Shown one piece after another: positions 40,495 to 50,542 of a DNA stretch of 64,000 bases. The position numbers were made by a program, and so were the translations under genes. The stretch is from Rhodobacter sp. (lineage in GTDB: Bacteria; Pseudomonadota; Alphaproteobacteria; Rhodobacterales; Rhodobacteraceae): NCBI GenBank assembly GCA_016704435.1, contig JADJAB010000010.1, positions 77,389 to 141,388 on the forward strand. The letters are read 5' to 3'. Every line of letters starts with the position of its first letter. Within the stretch, counting starts at the first letter, position 1. Below the pieces are notes generated by a model, which worked only from the letters and a program-made list of their open reading frames with translations, was not told the DNA's origin and did not search any database.

Positions 40495-42131
40495 TGGGTC
40501 AGCCTCAGCTGGCTGAGATTGGCCGCGATCAGCTGGAATGCCGTCTGGATTTCCAGGCCGTTCGCGTCGAAGAAATAGGTCGAGCTGGGCTTGGAGGCGC
40601 AATCCTTGATCGCGGTCTTGCCGGCGTCGGGCGCCTCGAAGGCGATGCCGTAGACCAGGATGTCCTCGGACCGGGCCGCCGCGCAGTTGCTGCTGAGAAG
40701 CGAGTCCATGGCGCCGACCGACTGGTAGTAGTCCTGGAACATGTCCATCGCGTTGTTGTAGGCGGAAGTGCGCGACGAACTGCTGGTGCCAAGCGCACGG
40801 GCGTAAAGCTGCCAGGACACCCAGGATACGCGCACCCGGCTCCAGACCTGCTGCCAGGTCTGCTGCTGCACGCCCGAGCCGCTGTTCCACGGCGCGGTGC
40901 GCCATTCGTTGCGGTGCGGCACCCAGTAGTCGGAAGTGCCCGACTTGTTGTGATAGATCGAGAACTTGCCGTCGCCGTTGGACCGGTAGATCGGCGAGGT
41001 GCCGGTCTTGTAGGCATCGGCCACGCGCTCGTGGGCAACGTGCTGGCCGTCAGTCATCAGCACGATGACCTTCATTGAATCGGTGCTGTCATAGTCGAAC
41101 GGGCGGCCACCCATCGAACCCTGCATGGCATTTTCGCCGATCAGCTGGTAATACATCGAGCGCGCGCCCGGATCCAGAAGCGCGGTCGCCCAGCGCATGC
41201 CCAGCAGGATCGAGGTGTTGCCCGAGGCGACAAGATCATTCACCGCCGCATGCAGCGATGCCAGGTTCTTGGTGGGCAGCGTAACGTCGATATCGGTCGA
41301 GGGGTTGCACCAGCGCTTGGACGAGCTGTCGACCGGCGTCGCCGACGAGCCGGTTTCCGAGACATAGGAGGTGGATTGGCTGGTGGTGCTTTCGGTATCG
41401 GCAATCGCCATCATCGGATAGGCGAGGGTCCGCGACAGCGCCAGGCTGCTGAACACGCCCGAGGGCAGTTCCAGGCAGTTCCCGTCCGGAACGCCATGGG
41501 CATAGGAAACGGTGTATTTCGACCGCAGCGGCGCACCCAGGTTGACCTGCGCGTTATAGGGAATGATCCCGATCGAGATGCGGCCCTCGGGGTCGTTCTC
41601 GGTCACGGTGTCGATGAAGTCGTTCGCGGCGATCTTCAGGTTCGCCAGCTTCGCGCCCGCCATCGAGCCCGAGACGTCAAGCACCAGCATGATCTCGATG
41701 TCGTTGATGCGCTGTTCGGCCTGGCTGCGGTTGTCGGCCTCCAGGTAGGGCACGCTCATCATCGACATGAAGTAGTTGTTCGACGTTACCGTCGCCTGCG
41801 CGCGCACGGTCCGGCCGTTCACGGTCTGGATGACATCGATGCTTTTCAGTTCGGAATCGAGCCCGGCGGTGTCGAAGTAGCTGTTCACCACATCCTGCGG
41901 GATCAGCGTGTTCTCCAGGCTGGCCGCCGCCAGGGTGGCGCGGTCCATCGTCTGTTGCAGGGCGACACGCTTGGATTCAAAGCGCATCATGTCCACCGCA
42001 ACGCCGCCGACCAGAAGCATCATGAAGAAGAAGAACAGGATCTGCGGAGCCATCACGCCGCTTTCGTCCCGCATGAAGGACGTCGCCCTGCGTGCAAGGG
42101 TCCGTTTCGTCGTCGGACGAAGCATCATCAT
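40491..42131 (-). CDS. TadG-like protein with von Willebrand A domain
   Basis: A 546-residue protein. The N-terminus (ESGVMAPQILFFFFMMLLVG) is a Tad-type membrane segment. A VWA domain starts near residue 145 (IEIMLVLDVSGSMAGAKLAN with the DxSxS metal site) and includes VIVLMTDGQHV. A long Ser/Trp/Tyr-rich insertion lies at about 370-460. TadG-type proteins belong to tight-adherence (Flp) pilus systems. The core tad genes (ATPases, prepilin) are not in this window. Confidence 0.85.
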   Translation of the reverse strand: MMMLRPTTKRTLARRATSFMRDESGVMAPQILFFFFMMLLVGGVAVDMMRFESKRVALQQTMDRATLAAASLENTLIPQDVVNSYFDTAGLDSELKSIDVIQTVNGRTVRAQATVTSNNYFMSMMSVPYLEADNRSQAEQRINDIEIMLVLDVSGSMAGAKLANLKIAANDFIDTVTENDPEGRISIGIIPYNAQVNLGAPLRSKYTVSYAHGVPDGNCLELPSGVFSSLALSRTLAYPMMAIADTESTTSQSTSYVSETGSSATPVDSSSKRWCNPSTDIDVTLPTKNLASLHAAVNDLVASGNTSILLGMRWATALLDPGARSMYYQLIGENAMQGSMGGRPFDYDSTDSMKVIVLMTDGQHVAHERVADAYKTGTSPIYRSNGDGKFSIYHNKSGTSDYWVPHRNEWRTAPWNSGSGVQQQTWQQVWSRVRVSWVSWQLYARALGTSSSSRTSAYNNAMDMFQDYYQSVGAMDSLLSSNCAAARSEDILVYGIAFEAPDAGKTAIKDCASKPSSTYFFDANGLEIQTAFQLIAANLSQLRLTQ

Positions 42132-42524
42132 GTCAGTTGCCCTATTCGTTACACTCGTTCCCCGACCCGGAAGGGACAGGATTTCCCGCAGCCAGATAAC
42201 GGATCACTTCGGGCGGAATTGTGGCGCCGACGGGTCAGGGGGCTGTCTTTGCTGCGGATTGGAAACGGTCTTGGCCATGTCGGCCGATTGTTCGTCCGGC
42301 GGGACGGCCCGGCGCAACCACTCGGGAGCGCTGCGCGGGCCGTGGCAGGGCACGCGGACAGGTCCGATCGGCGAATCACATTGCCGGACGGAGGTTAAGA
42401 AATGCCTGCCGAAAAACCGGATGCCTGCATTTTCGGCGGATGCTTTCCCGTCCGGCTGTCGCTAGACTTGCCGGACTGCCGCCGACGGCCCATCGGCACC
42501 GGCAGATAACGGGAGGAAAGTGGC
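42132..42524. other. Divergent intergenic region between tadG-like and gdh genes
   Basis: 393 bases separate the two divergent genes, so promoters for both should lie here. I see no convincing -35/-10 pair or riboswitch. The right third holds a 35-codon ORF with a good ribosome-binding site (42402-42509) just ahead of the dehydrogenase. Confidence 0.5.
42402..42509 (+). CDS. Possible 35-residue leader ORF upstream of glutamate dehydrogenase
   Basis: ATG at 42402, eight bases after GGAGG, opens 35 codons ending in TAA at 42509, 15 bases before the dehydrogenase start. The peptide begins MPAEKPDACIFGGCFPVRL and ends in an Arg-rich DCRRRPIGTGR; it has three Cys and no membrane helix. It may be a leader peptide or a small protein. 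Support is only the ribosome site and position; chance is a real alternative. Confidence 0.3.
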   Translation: MPAEKPDACIFGGCFPVRLSLDLPDCRRRPIGTGR

Positions 42525-43958
<1,434 letters not shown>

Positions 43959-44099
43959 ACGCACCTATTGCGGCTGCGCCGATCCGCCACAAGGGCGGCT
44001 TGCGACATCCGCTGTCGCGGATGGGGAAGGAATTCGCCGCGCGGTCTTGAATAACGGGGCCTGTCCCGGTTTGATGTCCGGGGCAGAAAAGGGTCGTGC

Positions 44100-45350
44100 A
44101 TGCGGTATTCCGGTTTCAAGGTCATCACCGAAGGCTTGTTCGGCAACAAGGGCTGGAAACCGGCCTGGCGTGATGCCGCACCCAAGGCCGAATATGACGC
44201 CATCATCATCGGTGGCGGCGGGCATGGTTTGGCGACGGCCTATTACCTGGCGAAAAACCACGGCCTGACCAATATCGCGGTGCTGGAAAAGGGCTGGCTC
44301 GGCAGCGGCAACATCGGCCGCAACACCACCATCGTGCGGGCCAACTATTTCCTGCCGGGGAACTCCGAGTTCTATTCGCACTCACTGAAGCTGTGGGAGG
44401 GGCTGGAGGCCGACCTCAACTACAACGTCATGCACAGCCAGCGCGGCTTGATCAACCTCTTCCATTCCGACGGCCAGCGCGATGCCTTTGCCCGGCGCGG
44501 CAATGCGATGATCAACCAGGGCGATGACGCGATCCTCCTGGACCGCGAGGGCGTGCGCGAGCATCTGCCCTATCTGGATTTCGAGCAGACCCGCTTTCCG
44601 ATCTACGGTGGCCTGCTGCACCCGCGCGGTGGCTCGGCCCGGCATGATGCGGTGGCCTGGGGTTATGCCCGCGGGGCGGACCGGCGCGGGGTCGATCTGA
44701 TCCAGAACTGCGAAGTCACCGGCATCGACGTGGCGAATGGCAAGGTTGTCGGCGTGCAGACCACCCGCGGGCCGATCAAGGCGGCAAAGGTCGGCATCGT
44801 GGTGGCCGGCCGGTCGTCCCAGGTGGCGGCCATGGCCGGGATGCGGTTGCCGATTGAGTCCCACATCCTGCAGGCTTTCGTGACCGAGGGGTTGAAGCCG
44901 GTCATCAACCATGTCGTCAGTTTCGGCATGGGGCATTTCTATATCAGCCAGTCCGACAAGGGCGGCCTGGTGTTCGGCGGCGATCTGGATTTCTACGCCT
45001 CCTATGCCGCGCGCGGCAACCTGCCGATGGTGGAGCATGTGATGGAAGCCGGCATGACCCTGATGCCGATGATCGGCCGCGCCAAGGTATTGCGCAGTTG
45101 GGGCGGCATCATGGACATGTCGCCCGACGGGTCGCCGATCATCGACAGGACCCATGTCGAGGGCCTGTATCTCGACTGCGGCTGGAACTACGGCGGCTTC
45201 AAGGCGGTGCCGGCCTCGGGCTGGTGCATGGCGCATCTGATGGCCACCGACACGCCCCACGACGTCGCCCGCCGCTTCCGCCTTGACCGCTTTGCCACCG
45301 GCCATCTGCTGGACGAAGAAGGCACCGGCAGCCAGCACAACCTGCATTGA
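44100..45350 (+). CDS. soxB: Sarcosine oxidase beta subunit
   Basis: A 416-residue flavoprotein: FAD-binding AIIIGGGGHGLATAYYLAK near residue 31, RNTTIVRANYFLPGNSEFY near 80, and GGLLHPRGGSARHDAVAWGY around 170. In the heterotetrameric enzyme this subunit oxidises sarcosine to glycine and carries FAD and covalent FMN. It is the first gene of soxBDAG. A 178-base gap with two copies of a genomic repeat lies between it and soxD. Confidence 0.95.
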   Translation: MRYSGFKVITEGLFGNKGWKPAWRDAAPKAEYDAIIIGGGGHGLATAYYLAKNHGLTNIAVLEKGWLGSGNIGRNTTIVRANYFLPGNSEFYSHSLKLWEGLEADLNYNVMHSQRGLINLFHSDGQRDAFARRGNAMINQGDDAILLDREGVREHLPYLDFEQTRFPIYGGLLHPRGGSARHDAVAWGYARGADRRGVDLIQNCEVTGIDVANGKVVGVQTTRGPIKAAKVGIVVAGRSSQVAAMAGMRLPIESHILQAFVTEGLKPVINHVVSFGMGHFYISQSDKGGLVFGGDLDFYASYAARGNLPMVEHVMEAGMTLMPMIGRAKVLRSWGGIMDMSPDGSPIIDRTHVEGLYLDCGWNYGGFKAVPASGWCMAHLMATDTPHDVARRFRLDRFATGHLLDEEGTGSQHNLH

Positions 45351-45400
45351 CCGCAATGAAAAACCAGCAAACTCCGTGCCCAGCCCCGTCGTCGGATGCC

Positions 45401-45429
45401 TCCGGCGGGGGTATTTTTTCCAAGATGAA
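45401..45429 (+). repeat. Rhodobacterales-type intergenic repeat, unit 1 (plus orientation)
   Basis: A CCGG(C)GGGGGTATTTTTT run followed by CCAAGATGAA. The same core occurs at 60478-60500 and, inverted, at 45442-45469. I recognise this core as a dispersed intergenic element of Rhodobacterales. Units 1 and 2 face each other and could pair over a 12-base loop. Confidence 0.75.
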
Positions 45430-45441
45430 ACTGCAAGATCC

Positions 45442-45497
45442 TTCATCTTGGCCCAAATACTCCGGGGTGAGGCCGAAGGCCGAGGGGCGGCGCCCCT
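45442..45497 (-). repeat. Rhodobacterales-type intergenic repeat, unit 2 (minus orientation)
   Basis: Read on the minus strand: a GGGGC/GCCCC hairpin (45484-45496), GGCCTTCGGCC, CCCCGGAGTATTT and CCAAGATGAA. This is a fuller copy of the element than unit 1. On the plus strand the hairpin AGGGGC-GGC-GCCCCT followed by TT could also act as a weak terminator between soxB and soxD. Confidence 0.75.
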
Positions 45498-45528
45498 TTG
45501 CGACGCCTGCCCTGAAGGAGAACCCCCG

Positions 45529-45795
45529 ATGCGCCTGAAATGCCCCCTTTGCGGCGATCGTGACCGGCGGGAGTTCTATTACTCCGGCACGGATGATTAT
45601 CTGAACCGTCCGGCGGCGGATGCGCCCCTGTCGGCATGGGACGATCATCTGCACAACCGCACCAACCCTGCCGGGCTGACGCGGGATCTGTGGTATCATG
45701 AACAGGGCTGTGCGCAGTGGCTGGCCGTGACCCGCAACACCATCACGCATGAGATCATGGCGGTGGATCTGGTGGCGAAGGAGCGGGCGAAATGA
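45529..45795 (+). CDS. soxD: Sarcosine oxidase delta subunit
   Basis: An 88-residue subunit that binds structural zinc: CPLCGDRDRREFYYSG near the start and H/C ligands in HNRTNPAGLTRDLWYHEQGC. It completes the alpha-beta-gamma-delta enzyme. GAAGGAG lies upstream of the ATG at 45529, and the stop overlaps the soxA start (ATGA). Confidence 0.95.
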   Translation: MRLKCPLCGDRDRREFYYSGTDDYLNRPAADAPLSAWDDHLHNRTNPAGLTRDLWYHEQGCAQWLAVTRNTITHEIMAVDLVAKERAK

Positions 45796-48704
45796 GGATC
45801 GACGGCAAGGGCATCATCGACCGCACCAAACCGTTGCACTTTCGTTTTGACGGGCGGGAATACCCGGCATTTCGGGGCGATACTGTCGCCTCGGCCCTAT
45901 TGGCCAACGGGGTCAGGCTGGTCGGGCGCAGTTTCAAGTACCACCGCCCGCGCGGCATCCTGACTGCCGGGTCGGAAGAGCCGAATGCGCTGGTCGAGGT
46001 ATTTGGCAAGACCAACCAGACGCCGAATGTCCGCGCCACCGTGCAGGAGGTGTTCAACGGCCTGGCCGCGCGCAGCCAGAACCGGATGGGATCCTTGCGG
46101 TTCGATCTTCTGGCGGTGAACGATCTGGTTTCCCCCTTTCTGTCGGCCGGGTTCTATTACAAGACCTTCATGTGGCCGCGGGCGTTCTGGGAAAAGCTGT
46201 ATGAGCCGCTGATCCGGCGTGCGGCGGGTCTGGGCAGCCTGTCGGGCAAGCATGACGAGGGAACTTACGAAAAGGCCTTTGCCTTTTGCGATCTGCTGGT
46301 GATCGGCGCCGGGCCTGCCGGGCTGATGGCGGCGCTGGTGGCGGCGCGGGCCGGGGCAGATGTCATCCTGGCGGATGAAAACCCGCTGCTGGGCGGGCGT
46401 CTTCTGTCGGATGGCGGCATGATCGGCAATGAGCCGGCGGCGATCTGGGTTGCCGGGGTGGAGGCAGAGCTGCGCAGCCTGCCGAACGTGCGGATCATGA
46501 CCCGCACCAGCGTGACCGGCGCCTATGACGGCGGCACTTACGGCGCGCTGGAGCGGGTGGGCCTGCACAAGTCGGCACGATCCAACCTGCCGCGCGAGTG
46601 CTTCTGGCGCATCGTGGCGGGGCGAGCGATCCTGGCCTCGGGGGCGATGGAGCGCCCCATCGCCTTTCCGATGAACGACCGGCCCGGGGTGATGATGGCC
46701 AGCGCCGTACGGACCTATCTGAACCGCTATGGCGTGGCGACGGGCCGCCGGGTGGTACTGTTTGCCAACAATGACGCGGCCCGCGCCTTGGCGCGTGACC
46801 TGATGGCGGCGGGGGTGCAGGTGGCGGCGATCATCGACCCGCGGCCCGATGCCTCCAGCCTGGAGGATTGCCCGGTGCATCTGGGGGCCGAGGTCGTGGG
46901 CACCCGTGGTCGTCATGGGCTGCGCGAAATCACTGTCCGCAAGGGCGGTGACGAGTTCCGCATCGAGTCGGATTGTCTTGCGATGTCTGGCGGTTGGAAC
47001 CCGACCCTGCACCTGACCTGCCACCTGAACGGCCGGCCCCGCTGGTCGGACGATCTGGCGGCCTTCGTGCCGATGGACGCGGCGGTGCCGGGGCTGGTGG
47101 CGGTAGGGGCGGCGAATGGGTCGATGTCCACCCATGGCGCGCTGACCACGGGAAAGGCAGCGGCGGAGGCGGCGCTGAAGGCCCTGGGAAAGAAGGCCGC
47201 ACAGGTGGCTTTGCCCGCGTCCGAGGATGCGCCCTACCGGATCACTCCGCTTTGGGCCGTCGAGGGAAAGGGCCGCGCCTGGCTGGACTTTGCCAATGAC
47301 GTGACCACAAAGGACGTGCGCCTGGCCGCGCGGGAAAACTATGCCTCGGTCGAGCATATGAAGCGCTATACCACGCAAGGGATGGCGCCGGATCAGGGCA
47401 AGAATTCCAACGTCGGCGCGCTGGCGGTGCTGGCCGATGCCACCGGGCGCAGCATCCCCGAGACCGGGGTGACGACCTTCCGCCCGCCTTTCGTGCCGGT
47501 GTCGATTGCGTCGATGGGCGCGGGTGGCAAAGGGGCGGGCTTTGCGCCGCAGCGGTTCCTCACCTCGGATCAGGCCAGCCGCGACCGGGGTGCGCCGATG
47601 ATCGAGGCGGGGCTGTGGTATCGGCCTTCGTATTTCCCGAAGCCGGGCGAGACCACCTGGCGCGAGGCCTGCGACCGCGAGGTGCTGATGGTGCGCGGCG
47701 CGGTCGGCGTCGCCGATGTGTCGACGCTGGGCAAGATCGACATTCAGGGCCGGGATGCGGCGAAGTTTCTGGATTTCGTCTACACAAATACGTTTTCCAC
47801 CCTGCCGGTGGGTCGCGTGCGCTATGGTCTGATGCTGCGCGAAGACGGGCATGTGCTGGACGATGGCACCACCGCGCGGCTGGGCGACACGCATTTCCTG
47901 ATGACGACGACCACGGCCGCGGCGGGGCTGGTGATGCGGCATCTGGATTTCGTTCATCAGGCGTTTTGCGCCGATTGGCAGGTGCGGTTTATCTCGGTGA
48001 CCGAGGCCTGGGCGCAATTCGCCGTGGCCGGGCCAAAGGCGCGCATGCTGCTGAATTCGCTGCTGGAAGCGCCGGTTGACCTGCCTTTCATGGGCGTGGC
48101 ACCGGTACAGGTGGGCGGGGTTCTGGGGCGGCTCTTCCGCATCTCGTTCAGCGGCGAGGAAGGCTATGAGATCGCCGTGCCGACCCGCTATGGCGAGACG
48201 CTGTTCCGTGACCTCCTGGCCCGTGCCGAGACCACGGGCGGCGGACCCTATGGGATGGAGGCGCTGAACATCCTCAGGATCGAAAAGGGTTTCATCACCC
48301 ATGCCGAGATTCACGGCCGGGTGACCGCCTTCGATATCGGCATGGAGAAGATGATCAGCGCCAGGAAGGACTGCATCGGCAAGGCCGCCGCCACGCGCCC
48401 CGGCCTGCTGGGACCCGACCGCGAGCAGTTGGTGGGGCTGAAGGCCGGCAGCGCGATGACTGCCGGGGCGCATCTCTTCACGCCGGGCGAGACGGTGGAG
48501 CGCGAGAATGACCAGGGCTATGTCACCAGCGTGGGCTGGTCGCCGGTGATCGGGGCCTGGCTGGGCCTTGGCTTCCTGCGCGACGGACGCGCACGCCATG
48601 GCCAGCAAGTCCGGCTGGTCGATCATCTGCGCGGCATGGACATCCTGTGCGAGGTCTGCGACCCGGTCTTCCACGACCCCGAGGGAGGAAAGCTCCGTGC
48701 CTGA
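45792..48704 (+). CDS. soxA: Sarcosine oxidase alpha subunit
   Basis: A 970-residue subunit. The N-terminus (FRFDGREYPAFRGDTVASAL) is the ferredoxin-like part; a dinucleotide-binding domain begins near residue 166 (GAGPAGLMAALVAARAGADV) and binds NAD. The C-terminal ~380 residues are a GcvT-like aminomethyltransferase domain (EAGLWYRPSYFPKPGETTW, GRVTAFDIGMEKMI) that binds tetrahydrofolate, so the demethylation carbon leaves as 5,10-methylene-tetrahydrofolate. It overlaps soxD by four and soxG by eight bases. Confidence 0.96.
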   Translation: MRIDGKGIIDRTKPLHFRFDGREYPAFRGDTVASALLANGVRLVGRSFKYHRPRGILTAGSEEPNALVEVFGKTNQTPNVRATVQEVFNGLAARSQNRMGSLRFDLLAVNDLVSPFLSAGFYYKTFMWPRAFWEKLYEPLIRRAAGLGSLSGKHDEGTYEKAFAFCDLLVIGAGPAGLMAALVAARAGADVILADENPLLGGRLLSDGGMIGNEPAAIWVAGVEAELRSLPNVRIMTRTSVTGAYDGGTYGALERVGLHKSARSNLPRECFWRIVAGRAILASGAMERPIAFPMNDRPGVMMASAVRTYLNRYGVATGRRVVLFANNDAARALARDLMAAGVQVAAIIDPRPDASSLEDCPVHLGAEVVGTRGRHGLREITVRKGGDEFRIESDCLAMSGGWNPTLHLTCHLNGRPRWSDDLAAFVPMDAAVPGLVAVGAANGSMSTHGALTTGKAAAEAALKALGKKAAQVALPASEDAPYRITPLWAVEGKGRAWLDFANDVTTKDVRLAARENYASVEHMKRYTTQGMAPDQGKNSNVGALAVLADATGRSIPETGVTTFRPPFVPVSIASMGAGGKGAGFAPQRFLTSDQASRDRGAPMIEAGLWYRPSYFPKPGETTWREACDREVLMVRGAVGVADVSTLGKIDIQGRDAAKFLDFVYTNTFSTLPVGRVRYGLMLREDGHVLDDGTTARLGDTHFLMTTTTAAAGLVMRHLDFVHQAFCADWQVRFISVTEAWAQFAVAGPKARMLLNSLLEAPVDLPFMGVAPVQVGGVLGRLFRISFSGEEGYEIAVPTRYGETLFRDLLARAETTGGGPYGMEALNILRIEKGFITHAEIHGRVTAFDIGMEKMISARKDCIGKAAATRPGLLGPDREQLVGLKAGSAMTAGAHLFTPGETVERENDQGYVTSVGWSPVIGAWLGLGFLRDGRARHGQQVRLVDHLRGMDILCEVCDPVFHDPEGGKLRA

Positions 48705-49242
48705 ACTGATTGCAAAAGCCGCGCTGGAACAGGCACCACTGACAAAGGCGGGCGTAACTCTGGCGGCGGTGGAGATCGGGCCGATCACCTCGGTCGCGGT
48801 CCTTCCCGGTGGGGCGAAGGCCGTGGCGAAGGCATTGAAACCGCTGGGCCTGTCCTTCCCCGCGCCAAACACCTGGGCCGCAAAGGGTGCGGCACGGATC
48901 GTCTGGACGGGCCGCGATCAGGCCTTCCTGATGGGGGTGGTGCCGCCTACGCTGGACGGTGTCGCCGTGACCGACCAGTCGGATGGTTGGGCGGGGCTAT
49001 CGCTGTCCGGTCCCGGCGCCGAGGCGGCCTTGGCGCGGCTGGTTGCGCTGGATCTGCGGGCGGCCGCCTTCCCGATTGGCAGTGCCGCACGGGTCGGGCT
49101 CAACCACATGTCGATGGTGCTGTTGCGGGTGGCTGAGGAGGCATTCGAGATCTACGTCTTCCGCTCGATGGCGCGGACCGCCTGGCACGAGTTGGCCGAG
49201 GTGCTGGACCGGCTGGAGGCACGGGCAGCGCTGAAAGCCTGA
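48697..49242 (+). CDS. soxG: Sarcosine oxidase gamma subunit
   Basis: A 181-residue subunit with the SoxG layout: GVTLAAVEIGPITSVAVLPG early, RIVWTGRDQAFLMG near residue 68, and the late GLNHMSMVLLRVAEEAFEIY block. The start is GTG at 48697, directly behind GAGGGAGG and inside the end of soxA, so alpha and gamma subunits are translationally coupled. It is the last gene of the operon. Confidence 0.93.
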   Translation: MPELIAKAALEQAPLTKAGVTLAAVEIGPITSVAVLPGGAKAVAKALKPLGLSFPAPNTWAAKGAARIVWTGRDQAFLMGVVPPTLDGVAVTDQSDGWAGLSLSGPGAEAALARLVALDLRAAAFPIGSAARVGLNHMSMVLLRVAEEAFEIYVFRSMARTAWHELAEVLDRLEARAALKA

Positions 49243-49342
49243 ACGGTTGGGCGGATTCAGGCCGGGCAATGGAATTGTCACTGGCGAGTCATGCGCGGCA
49301 TGTTTACACGCTTTCTGAAGAAGACTTTCAGGAAAGCTGAAT

Positions 49343-50542
49343 ATGGCCCCCGACGGACAGACCATCGCCCCCCCCGCCGCACCAAATGTCCATGACGCAG
49401 AATCCATCCCCGACGCCGCGCGGGCCGAGATCGACCGGCTGCTGACCTCGGGCGATCTTTTCCGCTACACCGCGCCCGCAGATGCGCCGGTGGCCCTGCT
49501 GGAGGCGGAATTCGCCGCTTTGATGGGGTCGCGCTATGCGCTGGCGGTGTCGTCCTGTTCGGCGGCGCTGTTCTTGTCGCTCAAGGCGCTGGACCTGCCG
49601 CGCGGGGCCAAGGTGTTGATCCCGGCCTTTACCTTTGCGGCAGTGCCGTCATCGGTGGTGCATGCCGGATGTGTGCCGGTGCTGGTCGAGGTGGGCGACA
49701 ATTACCGCGTCGACATGGCAGATTTCGCTGCGAAATTGCCGGGTGCGGACGCGGTGATGATCAGCCACATGCGCGGCCACACGTCGGACATGGATGCCAT
49801 CATGGCACTTTGCGATGCCGCCGGCGTGCCGGTGATCGAGGATGCGGCGCATTCGCTGGGCACCGTCTGGGGGGGCCGCAAGATCGGCACGATCGGCAAG
49901 GTCGGGTGTTTTTCCTTCCAGTCCTACAAGCTGGTGAATGCGGGCGAGGGCGGGATCCTGATCACCGACGACCCCGAAGTGGCGGCCCGCGCGATCATCA
50001 TGTCCGGCGCCTATGAGGAGAACTGGAAAAAGCATCCGGGCCTGGGAAATTCCTGCGCACATTGGCAGAACCGGCTGCCGCTTTATAACCTGCGAATGCA
50101 GAACCTGTCGGCGGCAGTGATCCGGCCGCAACTGCCGCTGGTGGCGGAACGGGTGGTGAAGGGCCGGGCGAACCATGACGCTGTGGCGGCGGTGCTGAAC
50201 GCCTCGCCCTGGCTTGCGGTGCCGGAGGCATTGGGGCCCGAAGACCGTGCCCCGGATTCGATCCAGTTCAACCTGGCGGGCGGGTGGAGCGATGACGAGG
50301 CGCGGGCCTTCCAGAGCGCGGCAAAGGCGCGAGGGGTTTCGGTTCAGGTTTTCGGGCTGAGCCAGGGCAATGCGCGGGCGTTCTGGAACTGGCAGTTCCT
50401 CGGCGATCCGCCCGATCTGCCACAGACGCGGGCGATGCTGATGCGGGCCTGCGACGTGAGGTTGCCGACCCGGCTGTCGGCGGCGGAGCTGGATTTCATC
50501 GCATCGGCGGTGGTCGCGGCGGCTGTGGAAGTGAAAGGTTAG
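49343..50542 (+). CDS. DegT/DnrJ/EryC1/StrS-family PLP aminotransferase
   Basis: A 399-residue PLP enzyme of the sugar-aminotransferase family: GSRYALAVSSCSAALFLSLK near residue 62, VLIPAFTFAAVPSSVV near 91, VIEDAAHSLGTVWGGRKIGT with D167, and SFQSYKLVNAGEGG with the PLP-binding K196. Such enzymes aminate keto-sugars or related ketones; the substrate here is unknown. No sugar biosynthesis genes are adjacent: soxG lies upstream and a LysR gene ends convergently with a 4-base overlap. Confidence 0.88.
   Translation: MAPDGQTIAPPAAPNVHDAESIPDAARAEIDRLLTSGDLFRYTAPADAPVALLEAEFAALMGSRYALAVSSCSAALFLSLKALDLPRGAKVLIPAFTFAAVPSSVVHAGCVPVLVEVGDNYRVDMADFAAKLPGADAVMISHMRGHTSDMDAIMALCDAAGVPVIEDAAHSLGTVWGGRKIGTIGKVGCFSFQSYKLVNAGEGGILITDDPEVAARAIIMSGAYEENWKKHPGLGNSCAHWQNRLPLYNLRMQNLSAAVIRPQLPLVAERVVKGRANHDAVAAVLNASPWLAVPEALGPEDRAPDSIQFNLAGGWSDDEARAFQSAAKARGVSVQVFGLSQGNARAFWNWQFLGDPPDLPQTRAMLMRACDVRLPTRLSAAELDFIASAVVAAAVEVKG

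Noticed and set aside
43959..44099. Possible glycine riboswitch or other leader before soxB
   Set aside because: No paired-aptamer pattern or terminator-antiterminator set could be seen.
45897..48872. 991-residue open frame antisense to soxA
   Set aside because: Shadow of soxA; no recognisable domain and low-complexity Arg/Pro/His content.
49237..49262. GCCTGAA/TTCAGGC inverted repeat at the end of soxG
   Set aside because: Only seven pairs, overlapping the stop codon, with no T run; too weak to call a terminator.
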